From Caldilineaceae bacterium (GTDB lineage: Bacteria; Chloroflexota; Anaerolineae; Caldilineales; Caldilineaceae), in the NCBI GenBank assembly GCA_020634815.1, contig JACKBA010000041.1:1-59340 (forward strand): a stretch of DNA of 59,340 nt. The letters are read 5' to 3'. Position numbers and translations under genes: made by a program. This document shows, in pieces, positions 33,360 through 41,424 of this stretch. Position 1 is the first letter of the stretch. Each line of letters begins with the position of its first letter. Under the pieces are notes generated by a model. That model made no database searches, was not told the DNA's origin, and saw only the letters and a program-made list of their open reading frames with translations.

Positions 33360-36300
33360 TCATGGTGCGTCGCGCGCGTGCTCCACCGCCTGCGCCAGCG
33401 GCCATGCCATGCCCTCTGCCAGCATCCCTACCGCCTCGTCGCCCAGCGTCGCGTGCGCTGCGTGCAGGCGCCCGTCGAGCGTCTCCTGCTCCGACTGTGA
33501 TAGCGGCGAAGAGATGGCCGCACGCAGCGCCGACGCGGCGCCAACCAGCCGCAACGCGTGGCGGTGCCGGCCCCGGCTGGCAGCGAGCAGCCCGATATCC
33601 TCGAGCAGGTAGGCGAGCGCGCGGCGGTCGCCCAGGGCATGGTTCAGCGCCAGGCTCTCGGCATAGAGTTGCTGTGCTGCGTCGAACTCGCCCAGGTCGC
33701 GGCGCACGTTGCCCAGGTTGTTGAGCGCATTGGCGATGGCCCACTTGTCACCCACCGCGCGTTGAATGGTGAGCGCCTCGTCGAGATAGGCGCCGGCCGC
33801 AGCGTACTCATGCCGGTCGAGCAGCGTGGTGCCGAGGTTGTTGAGCGACATGGCAATAGCCCACGTGTTGCCCAACTTGCGCCGGATTGCCAGCGCCTCC
33901 TCGTGGAAGTGCTGGCTGCGCGCGTAGTCGCCCTCGAACTGCGCCACGATCGCCATGTTGTTGAGCACGGCCGCAACGTTGAGTTGATCGTCCAGCGCAC
34001 GGCGGATCGCCAGGCTGCGCGCATAGTGGGCGGTGGCGGCGGCATAGTCGCCCTGCTGTGCGGCGAGCGTGCCCTGGCAGATGAGCGCTTTCGCCAGCCC
34101 TGGCTGGTCGGCGTGCTCTTCGGCAACGGCGTAGGCGCGGCCATACCACGTTGCCGCCTCGGCGTAGCGGCCTTGCTTGCGCTCCAGTTCGCCCAGCGCG
34201 ATCTGCGCCTGCATCCGGGTCGCGTGGTCGCCCAACGCTTCGGATGCCGCCAGCGCCTCCAGGTAGCGCTCTTCCGCTTGTTCCCACTGCCCGATCAGGT
34301 CCAGCACCTGCCCGAGCCGCAGCAAGACGTTCGGGTGATCTTCCGGCGGCAACAACGGCAGCACGCGCGTGAAATAGTCGATCGCGGCGTCATTGGCGTA
34401 GAGCGCCTGCGCGGCTTCACCGGCCCGGCGCAGATAGAGGCGGCGTTTCGCCAAGTTCTCGCTGCGGTCGTAGTGGAAGGCCAACAGGTCGAGCACAGAG
34501 TCGAGCGCGCCGGCGTAGGTGGCTTCGAGAAAGTCGCCGATCTGTTCGTGCAGCGCCGACTTCACGGCAAAGGGCAAGCTCTCATAGGTGACGCCCTGCG
34601 TGATGACCTGGCGGAAGAAATAGGTCAGCTCCGGTTCGCCGGGCGCCGGCAGCAGCAGTTCCTGGCGGCGCAAGGTTTCCAAGTCGGCACGCACGCGCGT
34701 GGCATCGCCGATCTGCGGGTAGACGCCCCACAACCACGCTGCCTGGAAGACGCGGCCGATCACGCTGGCGACCTTGACCGTGATCTTCTGACTTTCGCTG
34801 AAGCGGTCGACCAGGCTGAGTACCAGCCGCTGCACGCTGTCGGGGAGGGCAATGCGATCCAGCGCAGTGGCGTCGCCAAAGTCGATGCCTTGCAGGTGCA
34901 GATAGTTGATCAGCTCATCCAGGAAGAAGGGATTGCCCTCGGCGCGGGCAGCAATACGATCCACCAGCGCGGGCGGCACGCGTACTTCGTCGCCGACAAG
35001 TTGTGTGATCTTCGCCAGTACGAACGCTGCAATCTCTTCGGCGTCGAATGCGGATAGGGTGATCTGCGTATGGTGCGACAGCGTACTGACGCGCGCTGCA
35101 CGCAGCCGGTCGTGCTCAAACGGGCGAAAGAGATAGACGAAGATCACCGGAAGGTCGGCGATGGTCTGCGCCAGCGCTTCCAACAGGTCGTGCGAGAGGG
35201 GGTCGAGCCACTGGCAATCTTCCAGCACGATCAGCAGCGGATGGGCGCGCGCCGCCGCCGCCAGGCAGTCGGCCAGCAGCCCTTCACGCGCCGCCTTGCG
35301 CAGCCGGGCGTCCAGCGAAGCAGTCAGATCGTTGTCGGGAATTTCCAGTTGCAGCACCATGTCCAGCAGCGGCAGGCGTGGCGCCAGCCCCGGATCGATG
35401 GTAGTGACGTGTTCCGTCAGTTTCTCGAGCTGGCGAGTGGGCGGCCATGTGGGGTCGATACCGAATATCCCGCGCCAGATCGGCTGCCAGACAAGATAGC
35501 TCCTGTTGACGCCATACGACTCGCATTCGCCGCCATAGATGGCAAACCCCCGCTGCTGCGCCGCCTCGATCAGCGCGGACGCCAGCCGCGACTTGCCGAT
35601 GCCCGCCTCACCGCCGATGCCAATGACCTGTCCGTGTCCTCCTGCTGCCTGCGCCAGCTTGTGCAACGCCGTGTCGAGCTCGGCCTGGCGCCCGATCATG
35701 GGCAGCGCATAGACCGGCGACGTCAGTTGCAGAACCTGGCTGCTGCGCTCGCTCGTCAGCGCAAAGATGGCGACCGGCTGGCGCTTGCCCTTGACGCGGA
35801 TCGGCGGCAGCGCATCGAGCACGAAACGGCCGGCCATCGGTGGGTAGGCGCTCTGGCTGACCAGAATCTGGCCGGGTGTGGCCGCCATCATCAGCCGCGC
35901 GGCCATGTTGACCTCGTCGCCCAGCACGCCGTAGGTGCGATGGTTAGCGCCGCCATACGCGCCGGCGCGCATCCGCCCCTGACTGATCCCGATCTGCACG
36001 TCGCCGATGAAGGCTAGCTGCGCCGGCGGCGTGCGCAACGCAAGCGCAGTGGCAGCGGCGCGTTCGGCGTCATTCTCATGGGCCTGCGGCGCGCCAAAAT
36101 TGATGTACAGATAGCTGCCCTTATCGCCGATGTTGAGATCGATCAAGGTGCCGTCATAACGGGCGGCGATCGACTGCACCCAGCGCATGTAGCCGTCAAG
36201 TTTTGCGCCGGCCTGGTCGTCGGCGTCGTAGTCGATGCCGTCGAAGCGCAGGAACAGTGCAACCGTCGGCCGTAGCTCGGCCAGGAAGTTGCCCAGCCCG

Positions 36301-37031
36301 CTTTGCAGCCGTTCATAGACCGCCGGCAGCAGCCAGGGGCGCACGTCGGCGGTGGCAAGTGAAGCCGGATCGAGGGTTGGCCAGGGCGCCGGCGCCGCCG
36401 GCGCCTCTAGCGCTGTGACGACAGCGAACTCCTCACCGTGCTGTGGGTCGCGACGACGGTCGCCAATCTTGGCGCGGTCGAGCGCAGCCAGCGTCGCGGC
36501 ATCGACGATCACCTCGCCCTTGCCGGCCTGGTGTTCGGCCGCTGCCAGCCGCACCAACGTCTCGCCGGCCAGCGCGTCGAGCACGCGCCCGCCCGGATCG
36601 CCGACGAGAAAGCGCCGCGCCGGCCCGGTCGCCACGGCCGCCTTCATCGTCAGGCTGATGCTGGCGCCGCCCGGCGTCGTGAGCGCGGCAAAGGGACGCA
36701 TTGCCTCCTGCATGGCAAGCGCAGAGGTCGTCGCACGGTAGCCGTTGTCGCCGTCGAACCAGCAGGTGATTGCGTCGCCGGCAAAGGCGATCACGCTGCC
36801 GCCAAAACGATGTACTTCGTCGATCACGGCGTCGTAGATGAGGTTGAGAAAGCGCGTCAGTTCCTCGGCGCCGCGTTGTGCGCCCAGTTCCAGCACCAGC
36901 GCCTCGGTCAGCGGGGTGAAGCCCGAGATGTCGGCAAAGAGCGCGGCGCCCTGCGTCCGGTCGGGAAACTCACGCGGCCGAACCAGCGCCTGCCGCCGAT
37001 CCATGGGGATGTAGGCAATCGGGCTGTCCAT
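33360..37031 (-). CDS. Class III cyclase with AAA-type ATPase and TPR domains (soluble adenylyl cyclase-like)
   Basis: 1,223 residues from the ATG at 37031 (MDSPIAYIPMDRRQAL); the frame extends upstream but that part overlaps the DUF3307 gene and is not coding. Two cyclase domains: C1 (about 28-190) keeps both metal Asp (LFADISGF and FAGDAITCWF); C2 (about 255-430) has lost the first one (LRFDGIDYD) but keeps the transition-state Asn and Arg (GDEVNMAARLM), the same division as in mammalian soluble adenylyl cyclase. Then a STAND/AAA ATPase with Walker A GEAGIGKS and Walker B LLIVLEDCQW, and about eight tetratricopeptide repeats at the C-terminus (NLGTTLLDRHEYAAAGAYLDEAL type). It probably makes cAMP in response to a ligand. 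Its stop lies 11 bp from the repeat pair, convergent with a cNMP-binding transporter fusion. Confidence 0.92.
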   Translation of the reverse strand: MDSPIAYIPMDRRQALVRPREFPDRTQGAALFADISGFTPLTEALVLELGAQRGAEELTRFLNLIYDAVIDEVHRFGGSVIAFAGDAITCWFDGDNGYRATTSALAMQEAMRPFAALTTPGGASISLTMKAAVATGPARRFLVGDPGGRVLDALAGETLVRLAAAEHQAGKGEVIVDAATLAALDRAKIGDRRRDPQHGEEFAVVTALEAPAAPAPWPTLDPASLATADVRPWLLPAVYERLQSGLGNFLAELRPTVALFLRFDGIDYDADDQAGAKLDGYMRWVQSIAARYDGTLIDLNIGDKGSYLYINFGAPQAHENDAERAAATALALRTPPAQLAFIGDVQIGISQGRMRAGAYGGANHRTYGVLGDEVNMAARLMMAATPGQILVSQSAYPPMAGRFVLDALPPIRVKGKRQPVAIFALTSERSSQVLQLTSPVYALPMIGRQAELDTALHKLAQAAGGHGQVIGIGGEAGIGKSRLASALIEAAQQRGFAIYGGECESYGVNRSYLVWQPIWRGIFGIDPTWPPTRQLEKLTEHVTTIDPGLAPRLPLLDMVLQLEIPDNDLTASLDARLRKAAREGLLADCLAAAARAHPLLIVLEDCQWLDPLSHDLLEALAQTIADLPVIFVYLFRPFEHDRLRAARVSTLSHHTQITLSAFDAEEIAAFVLAKITQLVGDEVRVPPALVDRIAARAEGNPFFLDELINYLHLQGIDFGDATALDRIALPDSVQRLVLSLVDRFSESQKITVKVASVIGRVFQAAWLWGVYPQIGDATRVRADLETLRRQELLLPAPGEPELTYFFRQVITQGVTYESLPFAVKSALHEQIGDFLEATYAGALDSVLDLLAFHYDRSENLAKRRLYLRRAGEAAQALYANDAAIDYFTRVLPLLPPEDHPNVLLRLGQVLDLIGQWEQAEERYLEALAASEALGDHATRMQAQIALGELERKQGRYAEAATWYGRAYAVAEEHADQPGLAKALICQGTLAAQQGDYAAATAHYARSLAIRRALDDQLNVAAVLNNMAIVAQFEGDYARSQHFHEEALAIRRKLGNTWAIAMSLNNLGTTLLDRHEYAAAGAYLDEALTIQRAVGDKWAIANALNNLGNVRRDLGEFDAAQQLYAESLALNHALGDRRALAYLLEDIGLLAASRGRHRHALRLVGAASALRAAISSPLSQSEQETLDGRLHAAHATLGDEAVGMLAEGMAWPLAQAVEHARDAP

Positions 37032-37033
37032 CG

Positions 37034-37405
37034 TCAGGGCACCCTGAGCACGAGCGCAAAGAATGCGATCACCATGATGTGAAAGACCTGGTCGACGCCC
37101 ATTTCCACCGCGCCAGTTCCAGGGCTGTCTTCCCCCATGCGCTTGACGACGCGCATCCACCAGCGCACGGGCACGCGTGTGTCGACCAGCAGATGGGTGA
37201 CGCCGATGAGGAGGGCAATCAACGGCGGGAAGACCAGCGCCATGAACAGTGCGTAGACGGTGGCGTGAACATAGCCGGCCGGATGGCGCAGATTCACCTT
37301 GTGGATGACCATCCATTCGGTTTGGAAGAGCCAGTCGGCGGCCAGATGCGCCACGAAGGCCCAGACGAACAGTTCCGTCGCCGTCTGGAATGTGGAAAAG
37401 AACAT
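37034..37405 (-). CDS. DUF3307 membrane protein
   Basis: 123 residues, four hydrophobic helices. The family signature is clear: AHLAADWLFQTEWMVIHK at the first helices, HATVYALF, and the THLLVDTRVP motif in helix three. DUF3307 proteins have no established function; conserved His and Asp in the membrane helices suggest metal or proton chemistry. The stop is 2 bp from the cyclase start on the same strand, so the two are cotranscribed and DUF3307 is first. Divergent from the DUF2202 gene across a 290-bp spacer. Confidence 0.88.
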   Translation of the reverse strand: MFFSTFQTATELFVWAFVAHLAADWLFQTEWMVIHKVNLRHPAGYVHATVYALFMALVFPPLIALLIGVTHLLVDTRVPVRWWMRVVKRMGEDSPGTGAVEMGVDQVFHIMVIAFFALVLRVP

Positions 37406-37695
37406 GCAACCATCCTTCTTGCCAGGCCATTGATGTCATCGCTTCAAACGGTGCGAACTCTATCCGATCTCAGCCGATTTGTCACCTCTCGGCGCAGTAT
37501 TCAGCCATGATACCCATGAAGACGTGATAGTTTTACTCGCCGGATATGGATCGCCGGTTGGCACGAACCTGCCAGTTCCACACAATCTTCGCATCTCGTC
37601 TTCGCAACTTCTTCACAAGCTGCGCCTACACTGGAGCCAATCAAGCGAGAGCCAACAGGCTCGTAACAACACTCAAGATTCCGAGGAGGATCATC

Positions 37696-38304
37696 ATGTT
37701 GAAGACAAAATTGGCCGCCGGCGCACTGGCACTTTCCACGCTCTTGATCGGCGCTGTCCCGGCGTATGCGGCGCCTGCCGCCCAGACGACCGGCACGCCC
37801 GGGACACCCGCCGCTGCGCTGGCTGTGCCCGGCACGCTGAGCGAGGAAGAGAGCGCAGCGCTGCTCTTCATGCGTGAGGAGGAGAAACTGGCCCACGACG
37901 TGTACGTCACGCTCTACGACCAGTGGGGGCTGCGGGTATTCAGCAACATCGCTGCCAGCGAGCAGAAGCACACCGATGCCGTCGCCGCCCTGCTGGACGC
38001 CTACGGCCTGGAGGATCCCGCCATCGGCAACGGCGTTGGCGAGTTCACCGACCCGGCCTTCCAGGCGCTCTATGATGAGTTGGTCGCCCAGGGCAGCATC
38101 TCGGCGGCCGAGGCGTTGAAGGTGGGCGTGGCCATCGAGGAGCTGGACATTTCCGACCTGGAGCAGCGCATCGCCGAGACGGACAATGCCGACATCAAGC
38201 TTCTCTACAGCAACTTGCTGGCTGGCTCCGAGAACCACCTGCGCGCCTTCAGCGGCAGCGGCGGCCAGGGACGGCAGGGTGGTGGCAGGGGCGCACGTCC
38301 CTAG
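37696..38304 (+). CDS. Secreted DUF2202 (ferritin-like) protein
   Basis: 202 residues starting at the ATG at 37696 with GAGGAGG 6 nt upstream. Signal peptide MLKTKLAAGALALSTLLIGA with an AYA-APA cleavage region, a Thr/Pro/Ala linker, then the DUF2202 four-helix domain: EEESAALLFMREEEKLAHDVYVTL with the conserved E-x-x-x-R-E-E-E-K-L-A-H-D metal-type motif, ASEQKHTDAVAALLDAYGL, and EELDISDLEQRIAETDN. Conserved Glu/His residues suggest a diiron centre, as in ferritin-like proteins. A Gly/Arg-rich tail (GQGRQGGGRGARP) ends it. A strong terminator follows at 38350. Confidence 0.9.
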   Translation: MLKTKLAAGALALSTLLIGAVPAYAAPAAQTTGTPGTPAAALAVPGTLSEEESAALLFMREEEKLAHDVYVTLYDQWGLRVFSNIAASEQKHTDAVAALLDAYGLEDPAIGNGVGEFTDPAFQALYDELVAQGSISAAEALKVGVAIEELDISDLEQRIAETDNADIKLLYSNLLAGSENHLRAFSGSGGQGRQGGGRGARP

Positions 38305-38349
38305 CCATAACCGCTCGAAGAATCAGCGATAGAGTACCAACCAATACAC

Positions 38350-38394
38350 AACCCGGCACACGAAGATGTCTCCTCGTGTGCCGGGTTGCTTTTG
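38350..38394 (+). terminator. Rho-independent terminator of the DUF2202 gene
   Basis: AACCCGGCACACGA (38350-38363) pairs perfectly with TCGTGTGCCGGGTT (38374-38387), followed by GCTTTT. Fourteen pairs. Confidence 0.85.
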
Positions 38395-38815
38395 GGCTCC
38401 GGAGTAGGTTGGCGCATGAAACGATACTACGAGGGTGGGACAACCATCCCTGCTCTTTCCTTGTGCCGTTTGGTGTTTTGGGAATCTTGGTGGTTCCAAA
38501 ATCAACGGGGCTGGAAAAGCGAGGGACCGTGGTTGCGGCCACGGTCCCAGAGGCGGAAGGGCAAAAGCCGGGATCTTCCACTGCCTAGTTTACCGTACCC
38601 GGACGCACGAAGGGATCGGTCATTTGGACGATGATGGGGGTGCAGAAAGTCGCGTCGTGATCTGCACCTTCCCAGGAACGAAGAAAGGGCCCATATTGGA
38701 CCCTTTCTCCGTCAGTGCGGAAGCAGTCTGACTTGGTCGATGTGCCGACCCGAGGAACTGCCGGCTACGGCAGTCAGGCGGCGAGCCGCAGCAGGCCGCC
38801 TGATTGCACTCTCGT
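38395..38815. other. Hairpin-rich gene-free spacer
   Basis: No gene is supported. Hairpins: GGGACCGTGG (38523-38532)/CCACGGTCCC (38539-38548), perfect 10 bp and similar to the 14818 and 15027 stems; TGCAGA/TCTGCA at 38641-38666; AGAAAGGG (38682-38689)/CCCTTTCT (38701-38708); CAGGCGGC/GCCGCCTG near 38775-38802, which may terminate the decaheme gene on the minus strand. Confidence 0.6.
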
Positions 38816-41098
38816 TTACTGGAAGAACCCCATGATCTGCTGGATGACGGCGTCGAGCGTGTCGAGCGGTTGCTCACCGGCCTCGACTGAGTAGCCGCCG
38901 TTCTCCATGTGGATCTTGAGCGGGATCAACTCGGCCGCGTTGTCCTCGTTGATCAGCTCTGCCACGTGACAGCCGCCACATGCCCGTGCGCCGGGTCCTA
39001 CCACGACGGACGGCATGTCCGGAATCGCGCGGTCCCAGCCGGTGATGGTGCTAGTTGCCGACTGGATGCCAGGCAGCGAACTGAGCTGGCTCGGCATGTT
39101 GTAGGTGCCCTCGACGTGGCAGGACTCGCAATTGGGACCGTGCGTCGGATACGGGAACTCGACGTGGTGCTCGTAGTGCATGGCCTGCACAGGGTCGGCG
39201 AAGTCGATGTCGCCGATATCGAACGCCTGGAACGAGTGGATCGCGTGGGCGTAGGAATCGAGCGAGCGCGACTGGAGTTCTAGGTGCGAACCGCCGCTCT
39301 TGGTGATGTGGCACATGCGGCAGACGACGAGATTGCCGCCGCGATCCGGCGAGTGGAAGGTCGTTGCCAGTGCCTCGTGGCAGTTGTTGCAGCCGTCGTC
39401 CACCTTGGCGATGGGGCTGTAGAAGTCGTCCACGAAGTCGTTGGCGCCAAGGTCGAAGGTCCGCGACGGGGCATTGAGCGCAAGCTGGACACCGTCGGCG
39501 TCAAAGAGTTCCGGCATCACGGCGATCTCGACACGCTTGACAGTGCCATCGGCGATGAGGTCTGTCCACGTGGAGAGGTCGGCCGTCACTTCCCAGGCGC
39601 CGCCCTCTGCGCTGCCCAGGGTGAAGCGCGGGTGTTCTTCGCCGATGGCGTATTCCAGCGCGCGCATGTCGTTGCGGTCGATGACGCCGTCGCCGTTGTC
39701 GTCGGCCAGCCGCTCGTGCGCGCCGATGATGAAGTCCTTGGTGTCCCAGCCGTAGAGGCCGACCATGACCGTGGGCGTGATGCTTGCCGGGTCCAGGCCT
39801 TCCAACGGCTCGGAAGCCGCCGCGCTGAAGCCAATCGTCAGCATGGTGCCGTCAAAGGCCGCGCTGTCGATGGTGACCGAGATGATGTCGGAGAACTTCT
39901 GGTCGGGTGCAGCGTAGATGACCGAGTTGTAGCCGGTGTGAATCTCGCTGAGGCCGGGCGCCTTCATGCCCACTTCGTGGCATTCGGTGCACTCATCGAC
40001 GTTGATGTCGACCTTGTCATGCGAGTCGGCGGGGATGATGTTCACAAGCGCCAACTCGGCCGTCCCTGCTTCCTCGGAGCCTGTCATGGGATGGCAGCTC
40101 TTGCAGGTCTCGATGGTGAAATTCTCGTCGGCCAGCGTCGTGTCGAGCTTGCCGGCATGGCAGGTCACACAGTTGGCCATGGACTGCGGATAGGGGAATT
40201 CCATGGCGTGGGACATGTGCACGTCGTTCATGAGCGTCGTGCGATACGCGTATTGCTCCTGCTGCTCCGGCGTCAACTCGACTTCGCCGGCCAGGAAGGC
40301 CGCAGCCAGCGCCGGGTCATCGACCAGGAGCTGCCATTCGAAGTGACCGCCCTCGCCATTGTCCAGATGGCACGCCTTACAGGTGACAAAGTCGGTGGCG
40401 GGGTCGCCGTCGACCTGGGCGTAGATATAGCCGTGCTTCAGATACGGGTCGGTGTGACACTTCGTGCAGCCGTCGTCGTTGGCGGGCGAGACATAGTCAA
40501 CGCCATCACCCATCTGCAGGAGCGCAGCGAAGGGGTATTTCACCAACCGGACGCGGGCCGGCAGCGAACCGACCTGTTCGTCGGCGCCAAAGACGATGAT
40601 GACGCCAGTCTCGCCGGTCAGGTCCGGAACTTCGGCGTTCACAAGCGTGCTCGTGACGCCGCCGGCGCCGTCATAGCTCAGGTCGCCCTTCAGGGAGAGA
40701 CGCTCAAGAGCCGGATCGAAGGCAAAGCTGCCGTCGGCATACGGCGCAAAGTAGATATTGAGGGAGGTTGCTTTGCCGGCGTTGAAGGGAGCGCCGTTCT
40801 TGGTCGCCTGGAAGGTGACCACAGTCGTATCAGGCGCCGTATAGGCATACGCCAGATCTGAGATCTGGATGACGCCATCCTGATACAGACTGTCATAAAA
40901 GGCCTGGTGGTTGTCACCGGCGCCACTGTGACAGGTCACACAGGTCTCAGGCTGGATGTTTGCCGCAGCGACGGCCCCTGCTGCGGGCTCAGGGGTATCC
41001 TGCGCAGCCACTGGCGTCGCCAGCATCCAGCCGGCAAAGAGGGCAACTGCCAGCACGAGCAGCCCTACCCATAGAACTCCGGAATTTCTAGACCACAT
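38816..41098 (-). CDS. Decaheme c-type cytochrome (OmcA/MtrC family)
   Basis: 760 residues from the ATG at 41098, with GAAAGGAAAGAG directly upstream; an in-frame ATG 14 codons earlier has no such site. A signal peptide (VLWVGLLVLAVALFAGWMLATPVAAQ) precedes ten CxxCH haem motifs: CVTCH, CTKCH, CKACH, CVTCH, CKSCH, CTECH, CNNCH, CRMCH, CESCH, CGGCH. They fall in two pentahaem clusters separated by a ~150-residue beta-rich domain, and an N-terminal beta domain, as in OmcA/MtrC-type proteins (domains I-IV) that pass electrons to extracellular acceptors. No lipobox is visible, so anchoring would be by the uncleaved helix or by release. No porin-cytochrome partner gene is adjacent, as expected if the cell has no outer membrane. 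A DNxDGxxDRND-like calcium loop is present near 490. Confidence 0.93.
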   Translation of the reverse strand: MWSRNSGVLWVGLLVLAVALFAGWMLATPVAAQDTPEPAAGAVAAANIQPETCVTCHSGAGDNHQAFYDSLYQDGVIQISDLAYAYTAPDTTVVTFQATKNGAPFNAGKATSLNIYFAPYADGSFAFDPALERLSLKGDLSYDGAGGVTSTLVNAEVPDLTGETGVIIVFGADEQVGSLPARVRLVKYPFAALLQMGDGVDYVSPANDDGCTKCHTDPYLKHGYIYAQVDGDPATDFVTCKACHLDNGEGGHFEWQLLVDDPALAAAFLAGEVELTPEQQEQYAYRTTLMNDVHMSHAMEFPYPQSMANCVTCHAGKLDTTLADENFTIETCKSCHPMTGSEEAGTAELALVNIIPADSHDKVDINVDECTECHEVGMKAPGLSEIHTGYNSVIYAAPDQKFSDIISVTIDSAAFDGTMLTIGFSAAASEPLEGLDPASITPTVMVGLYGWDTKDFIIGAHERLADDNGDGVIDRNDMRALEYAIGEEHPRFTLGSAEGGAWEVTADLSTWTDLIADGTVKRVEIAVMPELFDADGVQLALNAPSRTFDLGANDFVDDFYSPIAKVDDGCNNCHEALATTFHSPDRGGNLVVCRMCHITKSGGSHLELQSRSLDSYAHAIHSFQAFDIGDIDFADPVQAMHYEHHVEFPYPTHGPNCESCHVEGTYNMPSQLSSLPGIQSATSTITGWDRAIPDMPSVVVGPGARACGGCHVAELINEDNAAELIPLKIHMENGGYSVEAGEQPLDTLDAVIQQIMGFFQ

Positions 41099-41181
41099 AG
41101 CTCTTTCCTTTCTGTGAAGAATGTGGCACGAAATTGACATTTGACTCTCTGCAGGCCGCAGCCCGCTGACCGGTGCTGCGT

Positions 41182-41210
41182 ACTACAGGTGGATACGATG
41201 AACAAGTCAA
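41182..41210 (-). promoter_or_regulatory. Possible promoter of the decaheme cytochrome gene
   Basis: On the minus strand TTGACT (41210-41205), 17 bp, TGTAGT (41187-41182), 84 bp before the ATG. The remaining 326-bp spacer 41099-41424 shows no gene. Confidence 0.4.
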
Positions 41211-41424
41211 GCCGCTCCGAAACCAGTCTGTGTGACCGGGCGAACCTGACGATCGATTGAACCAGTTGATGGGACTGCGCTGTGTTGGTTAGAGCAGCCG
41301 TACCCCAAAACCTGCCTGGAGCATGGCATAACACTTAGTAAGTCTAACCCAGATTGATGGGGATGGCATGGGGCAAATCAATCACACGCCTGATGCATGC
41401 GGGCCATTTCGCGCCAGGCGTGGG

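Noticed and set aside
37032..37439. N-terminal extension of the cyclase frame
   Set aside because: It overlaps DUF3307, which has a clear family signature, and the ATG at 37031 is well placed.
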